This document shows positions 9,015 through 17,473 of a stretch of DNA of 37,520 nt, one piece after another. Under the pieces are notes generated by a model that was not told where the DNA came from, did not search any database, and saw only the letters and a list, made by a program, of their open reading frames with translations. The translations under genes were made by a program, and so were the position numbers. Numbering within the stretch: position 1 is the stretch's first letter; each line of letters begins with the position of its first letter. Source of the DNA: an uncultured Flavobacteriales bacterium (GTDB lineage Bacteria; Bacteroidota; Bacteroidia; Flavobacteriales_D; Sanyastnellaceae); NCBI GenBank assembly GCA_905479395.1, contig CAJQMI010000042.1, forward strand, positions 1 through 37,520, written 5' to 3'.

Positions 9015-10532
9015 CTACCCCAGTTTGGAGATCGCGGAATCGAGACGACCCAAGGTTTGCGACTTGCCCAAAAACTCGGCAAAATCGAACATGGACGGTC
9101 CGCCTCCAGCTCCTGTCAATGCGATACGAAACGGCAATAAAACAGCGCCAAATCCCAACTCACGTGATGCAAGAAATGCTTTGAATTCGGTTTCAATGTT
9201 TTCCGACTTGAAAGGCTCAATTTCACTGAGCACCGTCTTCAAGTCTTCCAAGTAACCTGCTGTTTCAGGCTTCCACTTTTTGCGGATCAATTTCTCCTCG
9301 AAGGTTTCTGGTGCATCAAATAAATAGGTGTGTTGGCCCACTTCATGAAGAAATTGAACGCGTTCCAACATCATGTCCAACACCTGCTGGCATTTGGAGT
9401 CGGACCAATCGCTCATGGCCGTTGCGTTTAGTTTTTTCAGCGATTCAATGTAACGGCTTGATTCTCCTGCGCGCAAATACTGCTCATTGAACCAAACGGC
9501 TTTATCTGGATTAAAACGTGCTCCAGATTTCGTCACGTTTTGCATCGAAAAGGCTTGCACGGCCTCCTCGAGATTGTACAATTCCCGCTCGTCTCCGCTG
9601 CTCCACCCAAGGAGCAAAAGCATGTTGAGAAACGCTTCGGACAAGTAGCCATTTTCCTTATATCCCTTGGAAACTTGGCCTGTTTTGGGGTCTGTCCAAG
9701 AAAGTGGAAAAATCGGAAAGCCACCTTTGTCGCCATCTCGTTTGCTCAATTTGCCATTGCCCGTGGGCTTCAGGATCAAAGGCAAGTGAGCAAAGGCGGG
9801 GGGCGTCCAATCGAAAGCTTCATAGAGGAGAACATGCAAAGGCGCGCTTGGCAGCCACTCTTCCCCACGAATGACATGACTGATTTTCATGTGGTGGTCA
9901 TCCACCACATTTGCCAGGTGATAGGTCGGAAGCCCATCGGCTTTCATAAGTACTTTATCGTCCAATACGCCGGATGAGACATTGATTTCCCCTCGAATTT
10001 CATCGGATACCAGGACGTTTCGTGCGTCGTGAGGCATTTTGAATCGCACGGTGAAAGGTTGCCCTTTCGCTTCCAGTATTTTGACTTCATCAGCGCTCAG
10101 CGTCAAGGAATTTCGCATGCTCATGCGTGTTTTGGCATCGTACTGCCAGACCGTGCCATTTGCTTCTGCTTCTGTGCGCATGGCAGCGATTTCTTCGGAG
10201 GAGTCAAACGCTTTGTAGGCGTTTCCATTTGCGAGCAATTGATTCAGTTCCTTTCGGTACAGTTCGCCTCGTTCCGACTGCCGATAAGGCCCATAATTTC
10301 CGCCGGCCTCGGTCCCTTCATCCGGCTGGAATCCACACCATTTTAGGGATTCAGCGATGTATGCCTCTGCGCCTTCAACAAACCGTGCCTGATCGGTGTC
10401 TTCGATGCGTAATATAAAGGTGCCATTGTGTTTTTTGGCGAAGAGATAATTGAACAGGGCAGTTCGAACACCGCCCATGTGCAATGGACCGGTGGGACTG
10501 GGGGCAAAACGAACGCGAACAGATGCTGACAT
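9015..10532 (-). CDS. gltX: Glutamyl-tRNA synthetase
   Basis: Class I aminoacyl-tRNA synthetase charging tRNA-Glu, 505 aa. The HIGH-type signature is PSPTGPLHMGG (His18). The KMSKS-type signature is KLSKRDGDKG (residues 261-265). The Glu-binding and acceptor-binding segments (RIEDTDQAR, YGPYRQSERGELY, LPTYHLANVVDDHHMKISHVIRGEEWLPS) are intact, and the C-terminal anticodon-binding part is full length. It could be discriminating or non-discriminating; I saw nothing in the window, such as gatCAB, to decide. Preceded by a good -7 promoter element and divergent from ssb. Confidence 0.96.
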   Translation of the reverse strand: MSASVRVRFAPSPTGPLHMGGVRTALFNYLFAKKHNGTFILRIEDTDQARFVEGAEAYIAESLKWCGFQPDEGTEAGGNYGPYRQSERGELYRKELNQLLANGNAYKAFDSSEEIAAMRTEAEANGTVWQYDAKTRMSMRNSLTLSADEVKILEAKGQPFTVRFKMPHDARNVLVSDEIRGEINVSSGVLDDKVLMKADGLPTYHLANVVDDHHMKISHVIRGEEWLPSAPLHVLLYEAFDWTPPAFAHLPLILKPTGNGKLSKRDGDKGGFPIFPLSWTDPKTGQVSKGYKENGYLSEAFLNMLLLLGWSSGDERELYNLEEAVQAFSMQNVTKSGARFNPDKAVWFNEQYLRAGESSRYIESLKKLNATAMSDWSDSKCQQVLDMMLERVQFLHEVGQHTYLFDAPETFEEKLIRKKWKPETAGYLEDLKTVLSEIEPFKSENIETEFKAFLASRELGFGAVLLPFRIALTGAGGGPSMFDFAEFLGKSQTLGRLDSAISKLG

Positions 10533-10551
10533 GATGGGGCAATTTCAGCGG

Positions 10552-10559
10552 CAAAGATA
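10552..10559 (-). promoter_or_regulatory. Candidate -7 promoter element for gltX
   Basis: On the minus strand this reads TATCTTTG, an exact TAnnTTTG match, 19 bases before the gltX ATG. At the usual -33 spacing there is only a T-rich stretch (TTTTCC), not a clean TTTG. Confidence 0.5.
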
Positions 10560-10688
10560 GGTTGTGGAGGCCTGCAGTGGAAAATTGGATGCGATTGCAA
10601 ATCCGCGCAGCACGCCCCTGAACGAAGCCGTAACAGATACGATTAGTGGATGATGGCTGTTGCAAGTTTGCTCCAGAATCAATAACAA

Positions 10689-11039
10689 ATGAATGCATTA
10701 AGAAACAAGGTCCAATTGATTGGACGGCTCGGGAAAGATCCCGATTTGATGAGCTTCGATGAAGGCAAGGTGAAATGCACTTTTCCAGTGGCGACCAATG
10801 AGGTTTTCCGCAATGGTGAAGGTGAACGTGTGGAGCGCACCCAGTGGCATGACGTTGTCACATGGGGTGCTCTAGCGGAAGTCGCAGGTCAATACTTGCA
10901 GAAGGGCGCTGAAATTGCCATCGAAGGTCGGCTGGCTTACCGGACTTATGAGGATGCTGATGGGCATACACGTTACATAACGGAGGTTGTGGCGGGTGAA
11001 ATGCTGATGCTCGATCGGCGCATCGAAAAGGAAGGTTAA
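10689..11039 (+). CDS. ssb: Single-stranded DNA-binding protein, short paralogue
   Basis: OB-fold single-stranded DNA-binding protein, 116 aa. The family pattern is clear: N-terminal NKVQLIGRLGKDPDL, the core TQWHDVVTWGALAEVAGQYLQKGAEIAIEGRL, then TRYITEVVAGEMLML. The protein ends almost directly after the OB fold with RRIEKEG. It therefore lacks the flexible linker and acidic DDDIPF-like tip through which housekeeping SSB recruits partner proteins. This suggests a second, accessory SSB, perhaps for repair or DNA uptake, with the housekeeping copy elsewhere. It stands alone between divergent gltX and its own hairpin terminator. Confidence 0.9.
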   Translation: MNALRNKVQLIGRLGKDPDLMSFDEGKVKCTFPVATNEVFRNGEGERVERTQWHDVVTWGALAEVAGQYLQKGAEIAIEGRLAYRTYEDADGHTRYITEVVAGEMLMLDRRIEKEG

Positions 11040-11051
11040 TCAGTTGGCTGA

Positions 11052-11082
11052 GGGGGCGAGAAATAAAACTCGCCCCCATTTC
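11052..11082 (+). terminator. Intrinsic-type hairpin terminator after ssb
   Basis: A perfect 9-bp stem, GGGGGCGAG at 11052-11060 with CTCGCCCCC at 11069-11077, closes an 8-base A-rich loop. A short T-containing tract (ATTTCTT) follows. It begins 12 bases after the ssb stop and separates ssb from the sdh promoter. Confidence 0.8.
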
Positions 11083-11123
11083 TTGAATTGGTTCCCTGGA
11101 ATAGGCTCTTCCTGCATCTTCCG

Positions 11124-11154
11124 TTGGTGCGGCGTCTTTGAAGTGTTAACTTTG
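11124..11154 (+). promoter_or_regulatory. Candidate promoter of the sdhCAB operon
   Basis: TTG at 11124-11126 as -33 element and TAACTTTG at 11147-11154 as an exact TAnnTTTG -7 element, with a 20-base spacer. The expected transcription start is about 10-15 bases before the sdhC ATG at 11174. Confidence 0.6.
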
Positions 11155-11173
11155 GGGAACGAACCTGAATGCA

Positions 11174-11863
11174 ATGAGCAACAACGGATTATTGAAATCG
11201 TCTCTGGCCAAGAAGTACCTGATGGCACTGACCGGTCTTTTTTTATGCACTTTTCTTCTTGGACACTTGGCGGGCAACCTTCAGTTGTTCATTTCCGGAG
11301 GGGAGGGGCAACAAGCTTTTAATGAGTATGCGGAGTTCATGACCACATTTCCGTTGGTCAAAATCTTGAGCTACTTGACTTACGCCAGTGTATTGTTTCA
11401 CATCGTAGATGGAATCGTATTGACGATGCGCAATCGCAAATCGCGACCGGTGGGTTATGTCAAGGAAAAGGGCTCGGCAAATGCAAGTTGGTCGAGCCGT
11501 AACATGGGCATCCTTGGAACGATCATCGCTGTCTTTCTTGTGAGTCACATGCAAACGTTCTGGTACAAGATGCACTTTGGTGCAATGCCTATGCACGAAG
11601 GGCTAAAGGATTTGCATACCGTTGTTCTCGCCTTTTTCTCCCCTGAAAACTCCCTTGGTCTCATTGCCGTTGTGGGTTACGTATTGGCTCAACTCGCTTT
11701 ATCGTTCCATTTGGTTCACGGATTCCAGAGTGGCTTTCAGTCACTGGGATTGCGTCATCCGAAATACACTCCTGTGATCGAAAAGACAGGCTACTTGTTT
11801 GGAATTGGAGTCCCTTTGCTTTTTGCAAGCATCCCAGTATTCCTCTACATCACCCAGCTTTAA
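11174..11863 (+). CDS. sdhC: Succinate dehydrogenase cytochrome b subunit
   Basis: Membrane anchor of complex II that carries heme b and passes electrons to menaquinone, 229 aa with five hydrophobic helices. This is the single-subunit, type B arrangement known from Bacillus and Bacteroidota. Four helix histidines are candidates for binding two hemes: His31 (LLGHLAGN), His76 (LFHIVDG), His125 (LVSHMQTF) and His179 or His182 (FHLVHGFQ). No SdhD gene is present, as expected for this type. The flavoprotein gene follows after 12 bases. It is transcribed from a well-matched Bacteroidota promoter just upstream. Confidence 0.94.
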   Translation: MSNNGLLKSSLAKKYLMALTGLFLCTFLLGHLAGNLQLFISGGEGQQAFNEYAEFMTTFPLVKILSYLTYASVLFHIVDGIVLTMRNRKSRPVGYVKEKGSANASWSSRNMGILGTIIAVFLVSHMQTFWYKMHFGAMPMHEGLKDLHTVVLAFFSPENSLGLIAVVGYVLAQLALSFHLVHGFQSGFQSLGLRHPKYTPVIEKTGYLFGIGVPLLFASIPVFLYITQL

Positions 11864-11875
11864 TTGACGACTAAG

Positions 11876-13873
11876 ATGCTAGACTCTAAGATACCTGAAG
11901 GACCACTGGCGGACAAGTGGACGTCTCACAAAAACAACATCAATCTTGTCAATCCGGCCAACAAACGACTCATCGATGTCATTGTGGTTGGAACGGGGTT
12001 GGCTGGAAGTTCTGCTGCTGCGTCTCTCGCAGAGATGGGGTACAATGTAAAAGCCTTTTGTTTTCAAGATTCGCCGCGCCGGGCTCACTCCATTGCTGCC
12101 CAAGGTGGAATCAACGCAGCAAAGAACTATCAAAATGACGGCGATTCTGTTCACCGTCTCTTCTACGATACCATCAAAGGAGGTGACTACAGAAGCCGCG
12201 AAGGCAACGTGCACCGCTTGGCAGAGGTTTCTACAAGCATAATCGACCAGTGTGTCGCACAAGGCGTGCCGTTTGCACGAGAGTATGGAGGTCTTTTGGA
12301 CAACCGAAGTTTCGGAGGTGTTCAGGTTTCGCGAACTTTCTATGCAAAGGGTCAAACCGGACAGCAATTGTTGCTGGGAGCTTATTCGGCCTTAAGTCGC
12401 CAGATTTCCAAGGGCAAGGTCGAAATGTTCACCCGTCACGAGATGATGGATGTGGTCATGGTTGATGGGAAGTGCCGCGGAATTATCGCACGGAATCTGG
12501 TCACAGGCGAGTTGGAACGGCATGCAGCTCACGCAGTTGTTCTTGCTTCCGGTGGATATGGAAACGTGTTCTTTTTGAGCACCAACGCGATGGGATCGAA
12601 TGTTTCAGCTTCTTGGAAGGCTCACAAAAAGGGAGCGTTCATGGCCAATCCGTGTTTCACGCAGATTCATCCTACTTGTATTCCCGTATCGGGGGAGCAT
12701 CAGTCTAAATTGACGTTGATGTCCGAATCTTTGAGGAATGATGGAAGGATTTGGGTGCCTGCAAAGAAGGAAGATGCAGAGGCGATTCGAAAAGGAACAA
12801 AACAAGCCGTTGAAATTGCCGAAGGGGACCGGGATTATTACCTCGAACGTCGCTACCCTGCATTCGGAAATTTAGTTCCTCGTGATGTTGCCTCCCGGGC
12901 TGCAAAAGAACGCTGCGATGCGGGATTTGGCGTGAATGAAACCGGTGAGGCTGTGTTTTTGGATTACGCCAGTGCGATTCAGCGTTATGGCAAGACAGAA
13001 GGAAATATTCGAGGACTTAAAGATCCTTCCCTAGCAGAAATCACAGAGCTCGGCAAGCAAGTCGTCAAGGCTAAGTATGGCAATTTGTTCGATATGTACA
13101 AGCAGATTGCTGCCGATGATCCATACGAAACACCGATGAAAATTTACCCAGCGGTGCACTACACCATGGGAGGTTTGTGGGTGGATTACAATCTGATGAC
13201 TTCAGTTCCTGGCTTGTATGCGGCAGGAGAAGCAAACTTTTCTGATCACGGTGCGAATCGGTTGGGTGCTTCGGCATTGATGCAAGGATTGGCGGATGGA
13301 TATTTTGTCCTTCCTTACACCATCGGAGATTATTTATCGCAGGACATCCGCACGGGTGAAATTTCTTCAGATTCACCAGAATTTGCCGTTGCGGAGAAGG
13401 AGGTGAAGGAGCGCATCAGCCACTTAATTAACAACAACGGAACGAAGCCGGTGGATGATTTTCACCGTCGTTTGGGTCGAATCATGTGGAATGAATGTGG
13501 CATGTCGCGAAGCGCTGACGGCCTGAAGAAAGCGATTGAGGACATTCGTGCTCTACGCGATGAATTTTGGGCCGATGTCCGTGTTCCCGGAACTGACGAT
13601 GGTTTCAATCCGGAACTGGATAAAGCAGGACGGGTTGCGGACTTTCTTGAACTTGGTGAATTGATGTGCAAGGACGCCCTCGAACGGGACGAGTCTTGTG
13701 GAGGTCACTTCCGAGAGGAATTCCAGACGCCAGAGGGAGAAGCTTTGCGTGACGACGACCAATTTGCTTTTGTGTCAAACTGGGAATTCACAGGTGATCC
13801 AAAGGAATCAAAACTCCACAAGGAGGAATTGAAGTTTGAAAATATTGAATTGAAGCAGCGGAGCTACAAATAA
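11876..13873 (+). CDS. sdhA: Succinate dehydrogenase flavoprotein subunit
   Basis: Catalytic FAD subunit of complex II (succinate to fumarate), 665 aa from the ATG at 11876. A TTG four codons upstream could also start it, but the ATG matches the usual LDSKIPEGP beginning. The FAD-binding motif [19 protein letters not shown] starts near residue 37, and the flavin-attachment His lies in [12 protein letters not shown]. Active-site regions [18 protein letters not shown] and [21 protein letters not shown] are intact. Length and order fit the Bacteroidota enzyme. It lies between sdhC (12 bases) and sdhB (7 bases), clearly one operon. Confidence 0.97.
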   Translation: MLDSKIPEGPLADKWTSHKNNINLVNPANKRLIDVIVVGTGLAGSSAAASLAEMGYNVKAFCFQDSPRRAHSIAAQGGINAAKNYQNDGDSVHRLFYDTIKGGDYRSREGNVHRLAEVSTSIIDQCVAQGVPFAREYGGLLDNRSFGGVQVSRTFYAKGQTGQQLLLGAYSALSRQISKGKVEMFTRHEMMDVVMVDGKCRGIIARNLVTGELERHAAHAVVLASGGYGNVFFLSTNAMGSNVSASWKAHKKGAFMANPCFTQIHPTCIPVSGEHQSKLTLMSESLRNDGRIWVPAKKEDAEAIRKGTKQAVEIAEGDRDYYLERRYPAFGNLVPRDVASRAAKERCDAGFGVNETGEAVFLDYASAIQRYGKTEGNIRGLKDPSLAEITELGKQVVKAKYGNLFDMYKQIAADDPYETPMKIYPAVHYTMGGLWVDYNLMTSVPGLYAAGEANFSDHGANRLGASALMQGLADGYFVLPYTIGDYLSQDIRTGEISSDSPEFAVAEKEVKERISHLINNNGTKPVDDFHRRLGRIMWNECGMSRSADGLKKAIEDIRALRDEFWADVRVPGTDDGFNPELDKAGRVADFLELGELMCKDALERDESCGGHFREEFQTPEGEALRDDDQFAFVSNWEFTGDPKESKLHKEELKFENIELKQRSYK

Positions 13874-13880
13874 TAGAGAC

Positions 13881-14630
13881 ATGGATTTGACACTCAACGT
13901 TTGGAGACAAAATGGCCCAGAAGACAAAGGCCGAATGGAGACACATCCGGTTTCAGGTGTGTCGCCTGACATGTCTTTCTTGGAAATGATAGACATGCTC
14001 AATGATCAGATCATCCGTGATGGAGGAGATCCGGTCGCCTTCGATCACGACTGCCGCGAAGGGATTTGTGGAATGTGTTCCATGTTTATCAATGGGGAAG
14101 CTCACGGTCCAGGCCGAGGCGTCACGACGTGCCAATTGCACATGCGTTCTTTCAAGGACGGGGATAGCATCACAATTGAGCCATGGCGTGCTTCGGCTTT
14201 CCCGGTTGTCAAGGATCTCGCGGTGGATCGGAGTGCATTTGACCGCATCATCCAATCTGGAGGTTATGTTTCCGTGAACACGTCAGGCGAGACATTGGAT
14301 GCGAACGCAATTCCCGTTCCAAAGCCTCAAGCCGATGAAGCCTTTAGCGCAGCAACTTGCATAGGCTGTGGTGCATGTGTTGCCTCGTGCAAGAATGCTT
14401 CTGCGATGCTATTTGTTTCAGCGAAAGTTTCTCAATTTGCACTTTTGCCGCAAGGCCAACCTGAACGGGCCTCCCGTGTGAAGCGCATGGTTGAGCAGAT
14501 GGACGAGGAAGGTTTTGGAAATTGCACCAATACAGGGGCATGTGCTGTGGAATGTCCAAAGGGAATTGACCTGAGCAATATTGCACGAATGAATCGCGAT
14601 TTCTTAAAGGCTTCTGCTGAGGGAGAGTGA
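13881..14630 (+). CDS. sdhB: Succinate dehydrogenase iron-sulfur subunit
   Basis: Electron-transfer subunit of complex II, 249 aa. The plant-type 2Fe-2S cluster ligands are Cys58, Cys63, Cys66 and Cys84 (CREGICGMC ... TTC). The C-terminal ferredoxin-like half has [11 protein letters not shown] for the 4Fe-4S cluster and [14 protein letters not shown] for the 3Fe-4S cluster. It is the last gene of sdhCAB. I see no hairpin in the 65 bases before the next gene, which has its own promoter. Confidence 0.97.
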   Translation: MDLTLNVWRQNGPEDKGRMETHPVSGVSPDMSFLEMIDMLNDQIIRDGGDPVAFDHDCREGICGMCSMFINGEAHGPGRGVTTCQLHMRSFKDGDSITIEPWRASAFPVVKDLAVDRSAFDRIIQSGGYVSVNTSGETLDANAIPVPKPQADEAFSAATCIGCGACVASCKNASAMLFVSAKVSQFALLPQGQPERASRVKRMVEQMDEEGFGNCTNTGACAVECPKGIDLSNIARMNRDFLKASAEGE

Positions 14631-14662
14631 TTTAGCCTTCACGTCTATTGGCTGCTGCCATG

Positions 14663-14692
14663 TTGATATTGCCGGATTAAATCATACATTTG
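14663..14692 (+). promoter_or_regulatory. Candidate promoter of the HMA protein / TonB receptor pair
   Basis: TTG at 14663-14665 and TACATTTG at 14685-14692 (exact TAnnTTTG) with a 19-base spacer, a strong match to the Bacteroidota consensus. The -7 element ends only 3 bases before the ATG at 14696, so the transcript would start at or next to the start codon and may be leaderless. Confidence 0.6.
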
Positions 14693-14695
14693 AGC

Positions 14696-15064
14696 ATGAA
14701 GAGTCTATTTTTCCTCACGTTTGTCGTTTTAGGTCTGACTGCAGAAGCACAGAATAAAGCCGAAATTACCTTCGAAGTAAACGGAGTTTGTGGGATGTGT
14801 GAAGATCGAATCGAGCAAGCCCTAGATGCTCCAGGAATCATAATGGCAGACTGGGATGTAAAGTCAAAACAATTGACGGTTGCATTCAAAACCAAAAAGA
14901 TTAAGGAAAAGGCCATTCACCAGTTAGTGGCTGATTCTGGGCATGACACAGACCTGGTCAAGGCCAAAGACGAGGTGTACGCAAACCTCCACGGTTGTTG
15001 CAAGTACCGTGATGGTGCGAGTTGTTCCGGAGAGGACGACGAAGGCCATGACGACCAGGATTAA
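14696..15064 (+). CDS. Secreted heavy-metal-associated (HMA) domain protein
   Basis: Small exported metal-binding protein, 122 aa from the ATG at 14696; a TTG two codons earlier gives a less natural signal peptide. The signal peptide is MKSLFFLTFVVLGLTAEAQ. One HMA domain follows (ferredoxin-like beta-alpha-beta-beta-alpha-beta), with metal site GVCGMCEDR (Cys32, Cys35). The C-terminal part adds a vicinal pair Cys101-Cys102 (LHGCCKYR), Cys110 and an acidic, His-containing tail. The family usually binds Cu+, Zn2+ or related soft metals. The TonB receptor starts 31 bases downstream, so the two are probably cotranscribed for periplasmic metal handling. The metal is not known. Confidence 0.85.
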   Translation: MKSLFFLTFVVLGLTAEAQNKAEITFEVNGVCGMCEDRIEQALDAPGIIMADWDVKSKQLTVAFKTKKIKEKAIHQLVADSGHDTDLVKAKDEVYANLHGCCKYRDGASCSGEDDEGHDDQD

Positions 15065-15095
15065 CACGGACCAATTTCTCTTAAACGCCTTGTTC

Positions 15096-17456
15096 ATGCG
15101 TCCAAGCTTTCTGCTGTCTCTGCTGCTGATGACGAGTGCTTTGTTTGCCCAGGATGGCGGCACCCTGCGGGGCAAAGTTTTGATTGAAGAACATTCGGGT
15201 GAAGGTTTTGACGGACCGCAAGGAAACGATGAGCCCGAATACATCGGGCTCCCGGGTGCTTATGTTCGCTGGTCGCATGACGTCACTTCTACCACGGTTA
15301 CAGATGGCTTTGGCTTTTTCAAAATAAAAAAGGCGAATGTGGGTGACACCTTGCTGGCGAGTATGCTGGGATACAACTCAGCAGGTTGGATTTTCGATGG
15401 CACATCATATGTGGACATACCCTTGACGGCCGGGGTTGATCTGGGCGTCGCAGAAGTTGTAGAACGCAAGGCGGCGACTCAGTTTTCATTGCTTTCACCA
15501 TTGGATGTCCAATCCCTGAATCGCAAAGAATTAGCAAAAGCGGCCTGTTGCAATCTTTCAGAAGCGTTTGAGACCAATGCTTCAGTGGACGCATCGTTCA
15601 CCGACGCAGTGACGGGTACACGTCAGATTCGAATGCTGGGATTGGACGGAAAATACAGCCAAATTCAAGTTGATAATTTGCCGGGTCCGCGGGGTCTTAG
15701 CGCTGTTCGCGGTCTTCTGTTTATTCCAGGTGACTGGGTCAATGAGATTCACATCAGCAAAGGTGCGGGCACAGTCACACAGGGGTATGAAAGCATCACC
15801 GGTCAAATCAATGTTGCGCTGAAAAATCCAGAAACAGCTGACCCTTATCATGTCAACCTATATGTGAACGGTTCGGGACGAAAGGAATTGAACTATGTGA
15901 GCCGCCATGATGTGAGCCGTCGCTGGAGCACTGCGGTTCTTATTCATGGCTTGCACAACGAGCAACTTAATGATCGCAACGCAGACGGGTTTTTGGATAC
16001 ACCCATGCAACAGCATTTTGTTGGACGAAATGAATGGAAGTTCAAAGGTGACCGCGGGATTCGAGGTGAATACGCCGTCAATTATGTGAATACAGCGTCA
16101 GTTGCTGGTCAGAATAGTGCCTTTGATGACGGGGCAGACTGGGGACAGTGGATGGGCCTTATGGATAGCCTTTCAGGGCCATGGTCAGCTATTACGGCCA
16201 TTGAGCGGTTCGAAGTGTCGGCCAAGACGGGGTTTGTTTTTCCAGATGCCGAGTGGCGAACGATTGGGACGCAATGGAATTTCTACAACCACGATCACCA
16301 ACAACGTTTCGGTACAAAAGATTACTCAGGCAGTGAACAGTTTTTCAGAGGCAACGTGTTGTACTCAGATATTTTTGGAAGTACAGATCGCAAGTTCACC
16401 GTTGGAGCGACATACGTTCGGAACTCATTTGATGAGACATACATAGACAATGATACGCTGCGAATCTCGCCGAACCGCGTGGAGCAAATTCCAGGGGTAT
16501 TTTTCGAATACACGTGGAATCCGAATGAGCGTTTGAGCATGATTGGTGGCATTCGATATGACCAGCACAACTTATTTGATCGTTTCGTTAGTCCGCGTTT
16601 TCATGCCCGTTGGAGCGCAACGGAGAACACGTCCATCAAAGTAGCTGCGGGCAAGGGTTTTCGAACCTCCAATCAATTCATGGAGCAATTGGGAGCATGG
16701 GCCAGCCAGCGTCAATGGAATCTCAATTATTACGGACTGCCAGTGCCCGAAGAAGCGACGAATTTTGGTGTGAACGTCACGAGTAAATTCCGTTTGAATT
16801 ACCGGGATGCCAGCCTGACTCTGGACGGTTATAGCACCCAATTCCAGAATAAACTGGTGGTGGATTTGGATCGTTCTACAAATGCCATTGATTTTTCTAA
16901 TCTTGACGGCAAGTCGTTTGCTAACTCTGCCCAAGCTGAGTTTAACTGGGATGTGCATCGACGCTGGGACATGCGGTTGGCTTACCGCTGGGTCAATGCG
17001 CACACGGATCGCACTCCTGGAAATCCAACACTGGACCCGTTCGTATCCCGGCACCGAGCTTTCGGTCAATTTAGCTACTCGTCGCAGTTGAACGAGCGCG
17101 AAGGGCAATGGCGCTCTGACATCACGTGCCAGTGGATTGGAGCTCAGCGGTTGCCAAGTACATCGGACAACCCTGAAGCGTTTCAACGACCGGATATGGC
17201 CCCGGATTTCTTCCAAATGAATGCCCAAATAACCCGTCAGGTTACCCCGGAGTTTTCCATTTATGCGGGAGTCGAAAATGCGCTCAACTATAAGCAGGAC
17301 CGTCCCATTTTAGCTGCCACCTATGATCTAGGACCACCTTCATCTTCTGATTTCGATCAATATTTCGATGCCAGCTTAGTGTATGGACCGATTTTTGGTC
17401 GGATGCTTTATGCGGGTTTGCGGTGGGGTATTTTAGCTCCCAAGGTTCACAGTTGA
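15096..17456 (+). CDS. TonB-dependent receptor, probably metal-related
   Basis: Outer-membrane TonB-dependent receptor of 786 aa from ATG 15096, chosen because a clear signal peptide (MRPSFLLSLLLMTSALFAQ) follows. An in-frame ATG at 15048 would overlap the HMA gene. Domains: carboxypeptidase-regulatory-like (~22-125), plug (~130-270), beta-barrel to the end. The plug has a vicinal cysteine pair, Cys151-Cys152, in AACCNLSEAFETNASVDASF. This signature is one I associate with Bacteroidota receptors next to HMA proteins. The remainder of the plug (GTRQIRMLGLDGKYSQI; ISKGAGTVTQGYESITGQIN) is typical. Coupling to the HMA gene suggests copper or another soft metal, by context only. Convergent with dnaE, 17 bases apart. 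Confidence 0.88.
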   Translation: MRPSFLLSLLLMTSALFAQDGGTLRGKVLIEEHSGEGFDGPQGNDEPEYIGLPGAYVRWSHDVTSTTVTDGFGFFKIKKANVGDTLLASMLGYNSAGWIFDGTSYVDIPLTAGVDLGVAEVVERKAATQFSLLSPLDVQSLNRKELAKAACCNLSEAFETNASVDASFTDAVTGTRQIRMLGLDGKYSQIQVDNLPGPRGLSAVRGLLFIPGDWVNEIHISKGAGTVTQGYESITGQINVALKNPETADPYHVNLYVNGSGRKELNYVSRHDVSRRWSTAVLIHGLHNEQLNDRNADGFLDTPMQQHFVGRNEWKFKGDRGIRGEYAVNYVNTASVAGQNSAFDDGADWGQWMGLMDSLSGPWSAITAIERFEVSAKTGFVFPDAEWRTIGTQWNFYNHDHQQRFGTKDYSGSEQFFRGNVLYSDIFGSTDRKFTVGATYVRNSFDETYIDNDTLRISPNRVEQIPGVFFEYTWNPNERLSMIGGIRYDQHNLFDRFVSPRFHARWSATENTSIKVAAGKGFRTSNQFMEQLGAWASQRQWNLNYYGLPVPEEATNFGVNVTSKFRLNYRDASLTLDGYSTQFQNKLVVDLDRSTNAIDFSNLDGKSFANSAQAEFNWDVHRRWDMRLAYRWVNAHTDRTPGNPTLDPFVSRHRAFGQFSYSSQLNEREGQWRSDITCQWIGAQRLPSTSDNPEAFQRPDMAPDFFQMNAQITRQVTPEFSIYAGVENALNYKQDRPILAATYDLGPPSSSDFDQYFDASLVYGPIFGRMLYAGLRWGILAPKVHS

Positions 17457-17473
17457 AAGCCTGAAATCTAAAT

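Noticed and set aside
10660-10675. Damage-operator-like half-site (GTTTGCT) upstream of ssb
   Set aside because: Only one short half-site and no matching partner; this can occur by chance.
14943-15095. Upstream extension of the second receptor's frame
   Set aside because: It overlaps the HMA gene, and the clear signal peptide begins at ATG 15096.
16572-17228. 218-codon open frame antisense to the second TonB receptor
   Set aside because: Shadow of the receptor barrel region, with no recognisable domain.
17457-17473. Attachment site or mobile-element boundary between the receptor and dnaE
   Set aside because: Only 17 bases of spacer, no direct repeats, integrase or transposase nearby.
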